From: Nocardia sp. XZ_19_385
GTDB lineage: Bacteria; Actinomycetota; Actinomycetes; Mycobacteriales; Mycobacteriaceae
Direction: 5' to 3'
Assembly: GCF_015355755.1 (NCBI RefSeq)
Contig: NZ_JACVEE010000002.1
Location: forward strand, 992,001-1,056,000
Length of the DNA: 64,000 bases
In this document: positions 48,429-57,308 of the stretch, one piece after another
Numbering within the stretch: position 1 is the stretch's first letter
Layout of the letters: every line of letters starts with the position of its first letter
Translations under genes and position numbers: made by a program
The notes under the pieces: generated by a model
What the model saw: the letters and a program-made list of their open reading frames with translations, nothing else
Told to the model about the DNA's origin: nothing
The model's database searches: none

Positions 48429-48980
48429 TCAGGCGGGAACGACCACCACATGGCGATTCGGCTCCACGCCTTCGCTCTCGCTCTCGACGCCGTCGACGGC
48501 GGCGACCGCGTCGTGCACGATCTTCCGCTCGAACGGAGTCATCGCCGCCAGCGCTTCGGGCGCACCCGATTCCAGCACCCGCTGCGCCGCGGCGGTACCG
48601 AGCTCGCTCAGTTCCTCACGGCGCTTGGCCCGCCAGCCGGCCACATCCAACATCAGCCGGCTACGCACACCGGTCGCCTGCTGCACCGCGAGGCGAGTCA
48701 GCTCCTGCAGCGCGTCGAGCACCTCGCCATTACGGCCGACCAGCTTCGAGAGATCCCGGCCGCCATCAATACTCACCACCGCGCGATCGCCTTCGACGTC
48801 CAGATCGATATCGCCGTCGAAATCCAGCACATCGAGCAACTGCTCGAGGTAGTCGCCCGCGATTTCGCCCTCTTCGATCAGGGCTTCCTCGGAGTCGGTC
48901 GCGACTTCAGCTGGTTCCGTTTCGGCGCTCACCATCGTCGTCGCCACTGTGGCGTCCCCTCCGTCGGTCTCAACAGTCAT
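48429..48980 (-). CDS. jag: Jag/KhpB family RNA-binding protein
   Basis: A 183-residue protein from ATG 48980 (MTVETDGG), which has AAGGA upstream. The ATG at 48995 would add five residues. An acidic N-terminus is followed by a KH domain (DLSKLVGRNGEVLDALQ) and an R3H domain (MTPFERKIVHDAV). It corresponds to Rv3920c and has the conserved place after yidC. KhpB proteins bind RNA with KhpA and affect cell elongation and division. Confidence 0.92.
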   Translation of the reverse strand: MTVETDGGDATVATTMVSAETEPAEVATDSEEALIEEGEIAGDYLEQLLDVLDFDGDIDLDVEGDRAVVSIDGGRDLSKLVGRNGEVLDALQELTRLAVQQATGVRSRLMLDVAGWRAKRREELSELGTAAAQRVLESGAPEALAAMTPFERKIVHDAVAAVDGVESESEGVEPNRHVVVVPA

Positions 48981-49073
48981 TTGGTTTTCCTTCATCTGCT
49001 CGCCGCGACCGCCTGGCCATCGCCGCCGGGTGGTACGCGATCAAGGGGTTGCTGCTCAGTGCGAGCGGGCGTG

Positions 49074-50162
49074 TCAGCGCCGCCGCTTCTGGTTGGCTCG
49101 ACCGCGGTTCGGACGCTTCTGGCCGCCACCCGAACGACGCTGGGCCGAGCTCTTGGGCTTGGCGGCACCGGTGCCGTTCGACGAAACCGTGTCCACCACA
49201 TCCTCGACCACGTCCATCGCATCGGCGTCGGTCGACTGCTTCTTCCGGACGTTCACCGGCTTGGCGCCCGGCTTCGGCGCGTTCTGCGCACGCTGCTCGA
49301 GCTTCTGCTGCTTCTTCTCTTCTTCTTCCTTCTCCATACGGCCGAAGACGAGGTGCTGCTGCCCGTAGGTCCAGATGTTGTTCGCGACCCAGTACAGCAG
49401 GATGGCGATCGGCAGGAACGGGCCACCGACGAGCACGCCGAGCGGGAACACCCACAGCGCGAGCTTGTTCATCATCGCGGCCTGCGGGTTGGCCGCGGCC
49501 TCCGCACTCTGGCGGGCCACCGAGGCGCGCGCGTTGAAGTGCGTCGCCAGACCGGCGATGATCATCAGCGGGATCGCGACGGCGCCGATGGCGACCCTGG
49601 AGGGCAGTTGGCCATCGATCGCGAACGCCTGCAGCTCGCTCACCGGGGTGGTGATGAAGGCCGAGATGGGCGCACCGAAGAGACGAGCGCTCAGGAACGA
49701 CTGCACATCGGCGGCGTTGAAGACGTAGTTCGGGGTGTTGGCGTTGTCCTGGATGCTCATGCCGAGCTGACCGAAACCGTGGCCGGTCCGGTTGAACGAC
49801 CGCAGCACATGGAACAGACCGAGGAACACCGGCACCTGCGCCAAGATGGGCAGGCAGCCCATCAGCGGGTTGAAGCCGTGATCCTTCTGGAGCTTCTGCA
49901 TCTCCAGCGCCATCTTCTGGCGGTCGTTCTTGTATTTCTTCTGCAGCTCCTTGATTTGGGGCTGCAGCTCCTGCATCTGCTTGGTCGTGCGGACCTGCTT
50001 CACAAACGGCTTGTAGAGCACGACGCGAAGCGTGAAGACAAGGAAGACCACCGCCAGCGCCCAGGCGATACCGCTGTCCTTGCCCAGGCCGGGGATGGCC
50101 GCGAAGACTCGATGCCAGAACCAGAGGATCCAGGACACCGGGTAATAAATGAAGTCGAGCAC
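49074..50162 (-). CDS. yidC: Membrane protein insertase YidC
   Basis: About 362 residues from GTG 50162, which has GGGAG 12 bases upstream. A GTG at 50174 sits directly against that sequence and is less likely. The YidC domain contains the conserved [20 protein letters not shown] and [19 protein letters not shown]. It has five or six helices and a basic C-terminal tail, which binds ribosomes. It inserts membrane proteins with or without Sec. It follows yidD, overlapping or abutting it. Confidence 0.95.
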   Translation of the reverse strand: MLDFIYYPVSWILWFWHRVFAAIPGLGKDSGIAWALAVVFLVFTLRVVLYKPFVKQVRTTKQMQELQPQIKELQKKYKNDRQKMALEMQKLQKDHGFNPLMGCLPILAQVPVFLGLFHVLRSFNRTGHGFGQLGMSIQDNANTPNYVFNAADVQSFLSARLFGAPISAFITTPVSELQAFAIDGQLPSRVAIGAVAIPLMIIAGLATHFNARASVARQSAEAAANPQAAMMNKLALWVFPLGVLVGGPFLPIAILLYWVANNIWTYGQQHLVFGRMEKEEEEKKQQKLEQRAQNAPKPGAKPVNVRKKQSTDADAMDVVEDVVDTVSSNGTGAAKPKSSAQRRSGGGQKRPNRGRANQKRRR

Positions 50163-50166
50163 GGCT

Positions 50167-50526
50167 CTATGCACTCCCGTCGTTCGGTTCGCCGATCACC
50201 GCGGGCGGTGATCCTTTACAAGCGTGTGGCGCCGCTGCGTCGTCGGAGGACGTGGCAGTGTCGGCAGCGGCCCCATCCCGGGCACGCGTGCGGCGCTCCG
50301 GAACGGGGTCCCACCCACCAGGGTGCCAGGGCGCACATTTGAGCAGTCGCACGACCGTCAGTCCGAGCCCGACGAACAGGCCCCGGGTGCGTAGCGCGGT
50401 GACGGCGTACTCGCTACAGGTTGGTGTGAAGCGGCACACCGGCATTCGAGTGGGGGAGACGTAGGTCCGGTACAGCTCGATCAAGAAGATCAACAAGCGA
50501 GCCGGCAGCCGCACGAGGCTTCTCAC
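50167..50526 (-). CDS. yidD: Membrane protein insertion efficiency factor YidD
   Basis: 119 residues from GTG 50526. The start overlaps the rnpA stop as GTGA. It has the invariant [11 protein letters not shown] block and the [12 protein letters not shown] block. YidD helps YidC-dependent insertion. The C-terminal extension of about 40 residues after the core is Asp/Ala-rich and unusual in length. An upstream extension inside rnpA is rejected. Confidence 0.93.
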   Translation of the reverse strand: MRSLVRLPARLLIFLIELYRTYVSPTRMPVCRFTPTCSEYAVTALRTRGLFVGLGLTVVRLLKCAPWHPGGWDPVPERRTRARDGAAADTATSSDDAAAPHACKGSPPAVIGEPNDGSA

Positions 50527-50948
50527 GACGACCGGGCCCCATCGAGTTTGCGCAACGCGCCCCGGAGCTGACGGAGTAGCTCGTCCGAGCTGGCGTCGGC
50601 GGCGCCGGGCAGCGCACGGATCACGATATCGGCCTCGGCGGGTAGATCGTGGATCACCTTGCCGCACATATGACGCAGGCGGCGGGCCACACGGTGTCGA
50701 ATCACCGCGGAGCCCACCGCCTTGCTGACAATCAATCCGAATCGCGGACCGCCCACGCGGACCAGCGCACCCGCCGGAGCCTTCAGCCCCGGAGATGCTG
50801 CGCCGTCAGGTGAACTCGTGCCCACGATTCCGTCATACCCGCGAACGTGCACGTGTACGACCAGATCTCGCCTCCCGATTCGCTGGCCGCGGCGCACCGT
50901 CCGGGAGAAGTCGGCACGATGATGCAACCGATACGGCTCAGGCAACAC
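50523..50948 (-). CDS. rnpA: Ribonuclease P protein component
   Basis: A 141-residue basic protein with the RnpA core KAVGSAVIRHRVARRLRH. It assists RNase P RNA in tRNA 5' processing. It has an insertion rich in Gly, Ala and Pro (about residues 44-62, SSPDGAASPGLKAPAG), as in other actinobacteria. It starts at GTG 50948, 21 bp after rpmH. Confidence 0.95.
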   Translation of the reverse strand: MLPEPYRLHHRADFSRTVRRGQRIGRRDLVVHVHVRGYDGIVGTSSPDGAASPGLKAPAGALVRVGGPRFGLIVSKAVGSAVIRHRVARRLRHMCGKVIHDLPAEADIVIRALPGAADASSDELLRQLRGALRKLDGARSS

Positions 50949-50969
50949 CCGAGCGTCCGAATGCGAGGA

Positions 50970-51113
50970 TCAGGCAGTCAGGGTCTTGCGACCCTTGCCG
51001 CGACGCGCGGCAACGATGGCGCGGCCCGCACGGGTCCGCATCCGGAGACGGAAGCCGTGGACGCGCGCCCGACGACGGTTGTTCGGCTGGAACGTCCGCT
51101 TGCCCTTGGCCAC
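50970..51113 (-). CDS. rpmH: 50S ribosomal protein L34
   Basis: A 47-residue basic protein starting at GTG 51113 with AGGAG upstream. It has the L34 signature [20 protein letters not shown]. It is the first gene of the rpmH-rnpA-yidD-yidC-jag block. Its promoter should lie between 51114 and about 51400, divergent from dnaA. Confidence 0.97.
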   Translation of the reverse strand: MAKGKRTFQPNNRRRARVHGFRLRMRTRAGRAIVAARRGKGRKTLTA

Positions 51114-51679
51114 GGTCAACACTCCTCGAGTTTGTGGGCGCCAGGCGGCGCCCGATAGCTGGTCGGTAAAACGTATTCTGCGCGATGCTGAGCCACACAA
51201 AGCATTGCAAGTCTGGTCATCATCGATGCGCGTCGGTCCTGGCGCACAGGGTCGGTAACGACCTCAACGCGGTCAGCACAGGACCGCCACCGCACCAAGG
51301 GGTGACTGTACGAGGGTACTTACCCCCTAGATGTGGGTCAAACTCAGCCCCCACGAAGCCGGTCGTCGGACCAGGTCAACCTATGAACAGGGCTGTGGAC
51401 TCCCTGCTCACCTATCAACACCCCTAGCCGCGGGGATGTGCGCGGCGCCCCGGCGGTAGCCAGTCGATAGCTGAATATCGGCAGGTGAGAGCGACACACC
51501 GGCCGAGCTGAAGCGTATTTCACATGTCCCCAGGGTTTTCCACATCTGTGGATAATTGTGTGGAAACACCCCTCCGGTGGCATATTCGTAGGCCGACGGC
51601 TGCCCTTCGCCGCTACCTTAGATGCCCGCATGCCCCGGTCGTCTGCGCCTATCGACAAATCTACTGGGGAGGACACTGC
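51114..51679. other. rpmH-dnaA intergenic region with DnaA boxes
   Basis: This 566-bp region separates the divergent rpmH and dnaA genes. A perfect DnaA box (TTATCCACA on the minus strand, 51547-51555) sits between a degenerate one on the plus strand (TTTTCCACA, 51536-51544) and one on the minus strand (GTTTCCACA, 51559-51567). They lie about 110-140 bp before the dnaA start and may serve DnaA autoregulation. No other gene is seen. Confidence 0.7.
51547..51555 (-). promoter_or_regulatory. Perfect DnaA box upstream of dnaA
   Basis: The minus strand reads TTATCCACA, the bacterial DnaA consensus. Two degenerate boxes flank it (51536-51544 and 51559-51567). Position and arrangement suggest autoregulation of dnaA. 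Confidence 0.75.
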
Positions 51680-53746
51680 ATGGACGACGAGCAGAACGTG
51701 TTGGCCACTGTGTGGCCCGAGGTGATCGCTGAGCTCACCACCGGCTCGCCCGACGGCGCCATCCCCCCGGTGACCAGAGCACAGCAGGCCTGGCTGAAGC
51801 TGGTCAAGCCGATCACCGTGGCGCAGGGCTTCGCTCTGCTCTCGGTGCCCTCGTCGCTGGCCCAGGAAGCCATCGAACGCGATCTGCGCGAACCGATCCT
51901 GCGTTCCCTGGGTCGCCGCCTCGGCCCCCAGGTCGAAGGGCTCGGCGTGCGGATCGCCGCACCGCCCCAGTCGCCCAGCGACCGGTCGGCGGCCAATCCG
52001 CGGCACGCGCGGATGACCAGCCGGCCCGAACGCCGGGAACCCCGCCGCGCCCCCGCGCCGGACTATTCGGCGCGTGGCGACTACGGCCAGCCCCAGCGCT
52101 ACGGCGCGACCACCGACTACGACTCCGCACCCGACTATCAGCAGGGTGGCGGTGACTACGCCCCGGCCGCGGACTACCAGCCCGCCCCGAATTACGAGCC
52201 CGACTATCAGCCGCAGCCGGAGTACGAACCGATGCCGGAATACGGTCCGGCCAACGACTACTACTCGGGGCAGGACTACCCGGCCCCGGTCTCGGCGCCG
52301 GCCGCGCCGGCGCCCGAGCCGGCCGCCCGGCCGAATGGTCAGTCCACGCGCCGCGAGTCCGGGCCGCCCGGACAGGAGTCGTTGTTCACCCCCGAGCCGG
52401 TCCCGATGCGTGGTCCCGGCCGCGATCCGGGCGGTCGGTCGTCGCACCACGACGAGCCCGAGCCGGTGATCGCCGCCGTCCATCAGCCGGTCCGGGAACA
52501 TCCCGGCCGGGAGCATCCGAGCCGGGAACACCAGCCGCGGGAGCACCAGGCGCGGGAACACCCCGGCCGGGAGCACCAGCCCCGCGAACAACAGCCGGCC
52601 CGCGACAGCAGGCCCGCGCATCCCGATCACGAGGACGACGACGAGCCGATCGTCAGCGCCCGCAACTCCTGGCCGACCTACTTCACCAAAACTCAGGAGA
52701 CGCCGGCGCCGAGCTCCTCGGCCAGCCTGAACGCCAAGTACACCTTCGAGACCTTCGTCATCGGTGCGTCCAACCGGTTCGCGCACGCCGCCGCGGTCGC
52801 CATCGCGGAGGCGCCCGCGCGTGCCTACAATCCGCTGTTCGTCTGGGGCGCTTCGGGTTTGGGCAAGACGCACCTGCTGCACGCGGCCGGGCACTATGCC
52901 CAGCGGCTGTTCCCGGGCATGCGGGTGAAGTACGTCTCGACCGAGGAATTCACCAACGACTTCATCAACTCGCTGCGTGACGATCGGAAGGTGGCGTTCA
53001 AGCGCCGCTACCGCGAGACCGACATCCTGCTGGTCGACGACATCCAGTTCATCGAGGGCAAGGAAGGCATCCAGGAGGAGTTCTTCCACACCTTCAACAC
53101 CCTGCACAACGCCAACAAACAGATCGTGGTGTCCTCGGACCGGCCGCCCAAGCAGCTGGCGACGCTGGAGGAACGGCTGCGGACCAGGTTCGAGTGGGGC
53201 CTGATCACCGATGTGCAGCCGCCGGAGCTGGAGACCCGGATCGCGATCCTGCGCAAGAAGGCGCGCATGGACCGGCTCGACGTGCCGCACGACGTGATGG
53301 AGCTGATCGCCAGCCGGGTGGAACGCAATATCCGGGAGCTGGAGGGCGCGCTGATCCGCGTCACCGCGTTCGCCTCGCTGAACGGGCAGCCGCTGGATCT
53401 GCCGCTGGCCGAGGTGGTGCTGCGCGATCTGATGCCGGAAACCGCGGCGCTGGAGATCAACGCGGCCACGATCATGGCGGTGACCGCGGAGTACTTCAAC
53501 ACCACGCTGGAGGAGCTGACCGGTCCCGGCAAGGCCCGGCCGCTAGCGCAAGCCCGCCAGATCGCGATGTATCTATGCCGCGAGCTCACCGATCTGTCGC
53601 TGCCGAAGATCGGCCAGGCGTTCGGCCGAGACCACACCACGGTCATGTACGCGGAGAAAAAAGTGCGCAAGGAGATGACCGAACGCCGCCGCGTGTACGA
53701 CCAGGTTCAAGAACTCACAGCCCGAATCAAACAACGCTCCCGATAA
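51680..53746 (+). CDS. dnaA: Chromosomal replication initiator DnaA
   Basis: A 688-residue DnaA from ATG 51680, with GGGGAGGA upstream. Domain I is at about 1-90. Domain II is very long and disordered (about 95-345). It has a Tyr-rich segment (about residues 133-203, with repeated DY and PEYxP units) and an REH repeat segment (about 271-310). Domain III carries the AAA+ motif GASGLGKTH (about 389-397) and Walker B ([11 protein letters not shown]). Domain IV holds the DNA-binding signature [15 protein letters not shown] (about 645-662). The linker makes it about 180 residues longer than the mycobacterial protein. Confidence 0.97.
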   Translation: MDDEQNVLATVWPEVIAELTTGSPDGAIPPVTRAQQAWLKLVKPITVAQGFALLSVPSSLAQEAIERDLREPILRSLGRRLGPQVEGLGVRIAAPPQSPSDRSAANPRHARMTSRPERREPRRAPAPDYSARGDYGQPQRYGATTDYDSAPDYQQGGGDYAPAADYQPAPNYEPDYQPQPEYEPMPEYGPANDYYSGQDYPAPVSAPAAPAPEPAARPNGQSTRRESGPPGQESLFTPEPVPMRGPGRDPGGRSSHHDEPEPVIAAVHQPVREHPGREHPSREHQPREHQAREHPGREHQPREQQPARDSRPAHPDHEDDDEPIVSARNSWPTYFTKTQETPAPSSSASLNAKYTFETFVIGASNRFAHAAAVAIAEAPARAYNPLFVWGASGLGKTHLLHAAGHYAQRLFPGMRVKYVSTEEFTNDFINSLRDDRKVAFKRRYRETDILLVDDIQFIEGKEGIQEEFFHTFNTLHNANKQIVVSSDRPPKQLATLEERLRTRFEWGLITDVQPPELETRIAILRKKARMDRLDVPHDVMELIASRVERNIRELEGALIRVTAFASLNGQPLDLPLAEVVLRDLMPETAALEINAATIMAVTAEYFNTTLEELTGPGKARPLAQARQIAMYLCRELTDLSLPKIGQAFGRDHTTVMYAEKKVRKEMTERRRVYDQVQELTARIKQRSR

Positions 53747-53748
53747 CG

Positions 53749-53757
53749 TTATCCACA
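53749..53757 (+). promoter_or_regulatory. Perfect DnaA box in oriC
   Basis: TTATCCACA begins three bases after the dnaA stop codon. It is the only exact consensus box I found within oriC proper. Weaker boxes are TTGTCCCCA (53908-53916, plus strand) and TTGTGCACA on the minus strand (54045-54053). Confidence 0.85.
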
Positions 53758-53761
53758 CCTG

Positions 53762-53795
53762 TGCACCGCCCTGAACTGGGGCGGTGCATTTTTTT
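53762..53795 (+). terminator. Intrinsic terminator of dnaA
   Basis: TGCACCGCCC (53762-53771) pairs perfectly with GGGCGGTGCA (53779-53788) across a 7-nt loop, followed by seven Ts (53789-53795). This canonical rho-independent terminator lies 16 bp after the dnaA stop and at the edge of oriC. Confidence 0.93.
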
Positions 53796-53856
53796 GCCTG
53801 TGGATTCCTCGAGGAATTCCTGTTAAGTCCTCGAGGAATCCTCGAGGTTGTGCACC
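53796..53856. repeat. oriC module, copy A
   Basis: A 61-bp unit starting GCCTGTGGATTCCTCGAGGA and ending TTGTGCACC. Copy B at 53971-54030 differs by two substitutions and one missing G. Each unit has three CTCGAG motifs (in copy A at 53808, 53830 and 53841), a TGTGGAT half box at the start and a TTGTGCACC at the end. Confidence 0.93.
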
Positions 53857-54147
53857 GATTCGCACACACCCTGTGGAGGCCGCCTGGGAGCCGCCACTCA
53901 CAGGCAGTTGTCCCCATCGCTAACAGCCGCAGCTACCCACAGGCACTGACCAGGCAGACAGTCGGTTAACGCCTGTGGATTCCTCGAGGAGTCCCTGTTA
54001 AGTCCTCGAGGAATCCTCGAGTTGTGCACCTGTTCCTGCACACGTGTGCACAAACGCCGGTTTACGGTGGAACAACTCGAGGAGCACTCGAGGATGAATG
54101 CGGGACAACTTTCCGGCGTCCACAGACACCCCCGGTTCATCCTCGAG
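53808..54147. repeat. Array of nine CTCGAG palindromes in oriC
   Basis: CTCGAG starts at 53808, 53830, 53841, 53983, 54005, 54016, 54076, 54087 and 54142. Most extend to TCCTCGAGG. The first is a 14-bp perfect palindrome (ATTCCTCGAGGAAT, 53804-53817). Spacings of 11 bp recur (53830 to 53841, 54005 to 54016, 54076 to 54087), and 22 bp also recurs. They do not match DnaA, IciA-type or other sites I know. Confidence 0.9.
53971..54030. repeat. oriC module, copy B
   Basis: A 60-bp direct repeat of copy A, 175 bp downstream (start to start). It has the same order of half DnaA box, three CTCGAG motifs (53983, 54005, 54016) and TTGTGCACC. Both copies contain the invariant CCTGTTAAGTCCTCGAGGAA. Confidence 0.93.
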
Positions 54148-54201
54148 TCATCCGCCGGCCATCCCCACGGCACCATGCATCGCTACCTGCTAAAACAGGC
54201 G

Positions 54202-54236
54202 CAGTCCACAGATTCCACAGTGCCTACTACTACTTC
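54202..54236 (+). promoter_or_regulatory. Candidate DnaA-trio unwinding element
   Basis: Two tandem DnaA-box-like 9-mers (CAGTCCACA 54202-54210, GATTCCACA 54211-54219) are followed by the 5-bp spacer GTGCC and then TAC TAC TAC TTC (54225-54236). Beyond lies an AT-rich stretch (to about 54270) with a hairpin CTCTC/GAGAG. This matches the box, spacer, trio layout of the basal unwinding system in other bacteria. Function is inferred. Confidence 0.6.
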
Positions 54237-54610
54237 AGTTCTCTCAATTAGAGAGATCTCTTCAAAACAGGGTGTGTGGAAAGTCCGTCGAGGAGGGTCA
54301 CGCACCGAGCCACTCGCCGAAGAGCGCATCGAGGGCAGGAGCCAGGCACCGATCGACGCATCGGCAAGTTCGGCTGACTCGATCGACGCGATACCCGGAA
54401 CTCGCTCGTTCACACACATCCCGGCACTCACTGGTGCATGCACCGGAGGGTCGGGCTAGGTTCATCCGGACTTCCCGAGTACGGTTTGTTCTCGGTCGCC
54501 CATGCCAGACTTTCGAGGGGCGGCCGATCCAGTACCCTCTTACGACGTTCGGCCCCGCACACGGATCACGGCAGTATCGACTCCAAGACTGGGAGAGGAC
54601 AGATCGGGCG

Positions 54611-55780
54611 ATGGAAAGCATGAAGTTTCGGGTCGCCCGTGAGGATTTCGCGGAATCCGTTGCCTGGGTCGCACGCAGCCTCCCCTCCCGGCCTCCGGTG
54701 CCCGTCCTGGGCGGTGTGCTGCTGGTAGCCAACGAGGACGGCCTGACGGTCTCCGGCTTCGACTACGAGGTGTCCGCGCAGATGCGCGTCGCCGCCGAGG
54801 TCGCCGGTCCCGGTGAGGTTCTCGTCTCCGGCCGCCTGCTGGCCGACATCACCAAGGCGCTGTCCAACAAGCCGGTCGATGTCTCCGTCGACGGCACCCG
54901 GGTCCTGATCAGCTGCGGCAGCGCCAAGTTCTCCCTGCCCACCATGCCGGTCGAGGACTATCCCCAGCTTCCCGAAGTTCCGCAGATGACCGGTGAACTC
55001 GGTGTGGATGTTTTCGCCGAGGCGGTCGGCCAGGTCGCCGTCGCCGCCGGCCGCGACGACACGCTGCCCATGCTCACCGGTATCCGCGTCGAGATCGAGG
55101 GCTCCAAGGTCGTTCTCGCGGCCACCGACCGGTTCCGCCTCGCGGTGCGCCACATCGAGTGGAAGCCGGAGAAGTCCGATATCGAGACCGCGGTGCTGAT
55201 TCCGGCCAAGACGCTCTCCGAGGCCGCCAAGACCCTCGGTGCCTCCGATGCCCCCGTGCAGCTGTCCCTGGGCACAGGAGCGGGCGCGGATGGCCTGCTG
55301 GGCATCGTGAACGCCGGTCGCCGCACCACCACGCGCCTGCTCGATGCCGAGTTCCCCAAGTTCCGCCAGTTGCTCCCCAAGGAGCACACTTCCATTGCCA
55401 CGCTGTCGGTCTCGGCGCTGTCCGAAGCCATCAAGCGTGTCGCGCTGGTGGCCGAGCGCGGGGCCCAGGTGCGCCTGGAGTTCTCCAGCGAGGGTCTGCT
55501 GCTGTCGGCGGGTGGCGACGACGCCGGCCGCGCCGAGGAGTGGCTGGAGGCCGATTTCCGCGGCGAACCGCTGACCATCGCGTTCAACCCCGGCTATCTC
55601 GTCGACGGTCTCTCGGCGCTGCACTCGGATCGGGTCACCTTCGGGTTCACCACGCCGAGCCGCCCCGCGGTGCTGCTGCCGGTCGGCGAGGTCGAGCCCG
55701 AAGTGCTCGACTCCGGTGCCTTCGCCGCGCTGCCGAGCCCCTACATCTACCTGTTGATGCCGGTCCGGCTGCCGGGCTGA
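54611..55780 (+). CDS. dnaN: DNA polymerase III beta clamp
   Basis: A 389-residue sliding clamp from ATG 54611 ([10 protein letters not shown]). The in-frame ATG at 54620 gives MKFRVAR. The upstream frame runs through oriC and is rejected. It has the three clamp domains, and the conserved [13 protein letters not shown] and [20 protein letters not shown]. It tethers the replicative polymerase and is the target of griselimycins. Its promoter lies in oriC. Confidence 0.97.
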   Translation: MESMKFRVAREDFAESVAWVARSLPSRPPVPVLGGVLLVANEDGLTVSGFDYEVSAQMRVAAEVAGPGEVLVSGRLLADITKALSNKPVDVSVDGTRVLISCGSAKFSLPTMPVEDYPQLPEVPQMTGELGVDVFAEAVGQVAVAAGRDDTLPMLTGIRVEIEGSKVVLAATDRFRLAVRHIEWKPEKSDIETAVLIPAKTLSEAAKTLGASDAPVQLSLGTGAGADGLLGIVNAGRRTTTRLLDAEFPKFRQLLPKEHTSIATLSVSALSEAIKRVALVAERGAQVRLEFSSEGLLLSAGGDDAGRAEEWLEADFRGEPLTIAFNPGYLVDGLSALHSDRVTFGFTTPSRPAVLLPVGEVEPEVLDSGAFAALPSPYIYLLMPVRLPG

Positions 55781-55808
55781 TCCCCAGGGGTGCAAACGTC
55801 TGTGCATA

Positions 55809-55825
55809 ACCGGGTGCAACCCGGT
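55809..55825. other. Short hairpin between dnaN and recF
   Basis: ACCGGGT and ACCCGGT form a 7-bp stem with a 3-nt loop, 28 bp after the dnaN stop. The gap is 93 bp. The hairpin is too small for a confident terminator and could be a transcription attenuating or processing site. Confidence 0.3.
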
Positions 55826-55873
55826 CCAATCGTCGTGGGGACGGGTTCTTCCGCAGGTCAGAATGGGTTAACG

Positions 55874-57076
55874 ATGTTCATCCGGGCGCTGTCACTGCGT
55901 GATTTCCGGTCCTGGGAACAGGCCGAGCTGGAATTATCCCCAGGCCGCACCGTCTTCTTGGGGTCGAATGGCAACGGCAAGACGAACCTGGTCGAGGCGA
56001 TCGGTTACCTGGCGACACTCGCCTCCCATCGGGTCGCCGCCGATGCGCCGATGATCCGCATAGGCGCCCCGAAGGCCCGAGTCGGCGCCACCGTGGTCAA
56101 CACCGGCCGGGAATTGCGCATCGATGTCGAACTGAACGCCGGCGCGGCCAACAAGGCACAGATCAACCGATCGCCGGTGCGCCGGCCACGCGAGATTCTC
56201 GGCATTCTGCAGACGGTGTTGTTCGCGCCGGAGGATTTGTCGCTGGTCCGCGGCGATCCGGGGGAGCGGCGGCGCTTCCTCGACGAGTTGTGCACAGCTC
56301 GGCTCCCACGGCTCGCCGCGGTACGGGCGGACTACGACCGGGTGCTGCGCCAGCGCTCGGCATTGCTGAAAACCGCTGGACGACAGGCACGTTCGAAGTC
56401 GGATCTGAGCACCCTCGACGTGTGGGACGGCCACCTGGCGACCCATGCCGCAGAGTTGCTGGCGCAGCGGCTGCGCCTGGTGCACGATCTTTATCCCCAT
56501 CTTGCACAGGCTTATTCATCGATCGCGCCCGAATCCCGGCCCGCCGCAATCGGATACCGCAGCGGCTATCTGCCACCGGAATTGCTCGACCCGGCGCGGG
56601 AACCGCAGCCCGGTGACGCCCCGGATCTGGAAGCGATCATGTTGCGCGAGTTGGGGATTGCCCGATCCAAGGAATTGGAACGCGGGGTGTGCCTGGTCGG
56701 CCCGCACCGCGACGACCTGGACCTGCTGCTGGGCAGCTCGCCGGCGAAAGGCTTTGCCAGCCACGGGGAATCGTGGTCGTTCGCCCTGTCGTTGCGGCTG
56801 GGCGCGTTCGAGCTGCTGCGCGCCGGCGGCACCGAGCCGGTCCTGCTGCTCGACGATGTCTTCGCCGAACTCGACCGCCGCCGCCGCACCGCGCTGGCCG
56901 CCGTGGCCGCCGGCGCCGAGCAGGTCCTCATCACCGCCGCCGTCCCCGAAGATGTGCCGGCCGAACTCGAGGCGGTGCCGCTGCGGGTGGAAACCACCGG
57001 GGAGGCAGACCGGCGCACCTCTCGAATCGTCACACCTGACGATTTGGGACAGCGCGATGTCGGTGATCTCCCGTAG
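55874..57076 (+). CDS. recF: DNA replication and repair protein RecF
   Basis: A 400-residue SMC-like ATPase from ATG 55874. It has Walker A GSNGNGKT (residues 30-37), the ABC-like signature [15 protein letters not shown], and Walker [12 protein letters not shown]. It works with RecO and RecR at single-strand gaps. An extension to 55790 in frame has no Shine-Dalgarno. It is in the usual dnaN-recF-dciA order, without a gnd gene between. Confidence 0.96.
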   Translation: MFIRALSLRDFRSWEQAELELSPGRTVFLGSNGNGKTNLVEAIGYLATLASHRVAADAPMIRIGAPKARVGATVVNTGRELRIDVELNAGAANKAQINRSPVRRPREILGILQTVLFAPEDLSLVRGDPGERRRFLDELCTARLPRLAAVRADYDRVLRQRSALLKTAGRQARSKSDLSTLDVWDGHLATHAAELLAQRLRLVHDLYPHLAQAYSSIAPESRPAAIGYRSGYLPPELLDPAREPQPGDAPDLEAIMLRELGIARSKELERGVCLVGPHRDDLDLLLGSSPAKGFASHGESWSFALSLRLGAFELLRAGGTEPVLLLDDVFAELDRRRRTALAAVAAGAEQVLITAAVPEDVPAELEAVPLRVETTGEADRRTSRIVTPDDLGQRDVGDLP

Positions 57077-57126
57077 AGTTCCCTCCGCCGCGTCCCCGGA
57101 TCGGCGGTGGTCACCGGCTCGAAGAG

Positions 57127-57149
57127 TTATCCACAGGTTCTGTGGACAA
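57127..57149. promoter_or_regulatory. Inverted pair of perfect DnaA boxes downstream of recF
   Basis: TTATCCACA (57127-57135, plus) and TTGTCCACA on the minus strand (57141-57149) are separated by 5 bp. Both are exact DnaA consensus sequences. They lie 51 bp after the recF stop and about 210 bp before dciA, outside the canonical oriC. Confidence 0.8.
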
Positions 57150-57308
57150 CTTGGCACGAATCGCCGCCGCCACCGTCCTGCGGCTTGGTGGCTCGAATTG
57201 TGGTTGTTGTGCAGAACACCCACTTGACCGGGGCGAACAGACGTTCGATCTTGTGTGCTCGAGCCGCTGACCACGGGATTTCCACCCCCGGCCAGCTGCA
57301 TCAGCGCC

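Larger units (their letters stand above)
53747..54610. other. oriC: Replication origin oriC
   Basis: The dnaA-dnaN intergenic region is 864 bp, the usual place of oriC in actinobacteria. It contains one perfect DnaA box (53749-53757), several one- or two-mismatch boxes, a duplicated 60-bp module, nine CTCGAG palindromes, a 14-bp palindrome TGCACACGTGTGCA (54037-54050), and an AT-rich unwinding candidate (54202-54270). The dnaN promoter should lie in the last 150 bp. Confidence 0.92.

Noticed and set aside
54241..54262. Hairpin CTCTC/GAGAG and AGAGATCTCT as a terminator
   Set aside because: It is A/T-rich and lies within the candidate unwinding element. There is no upstream gene that would use it.
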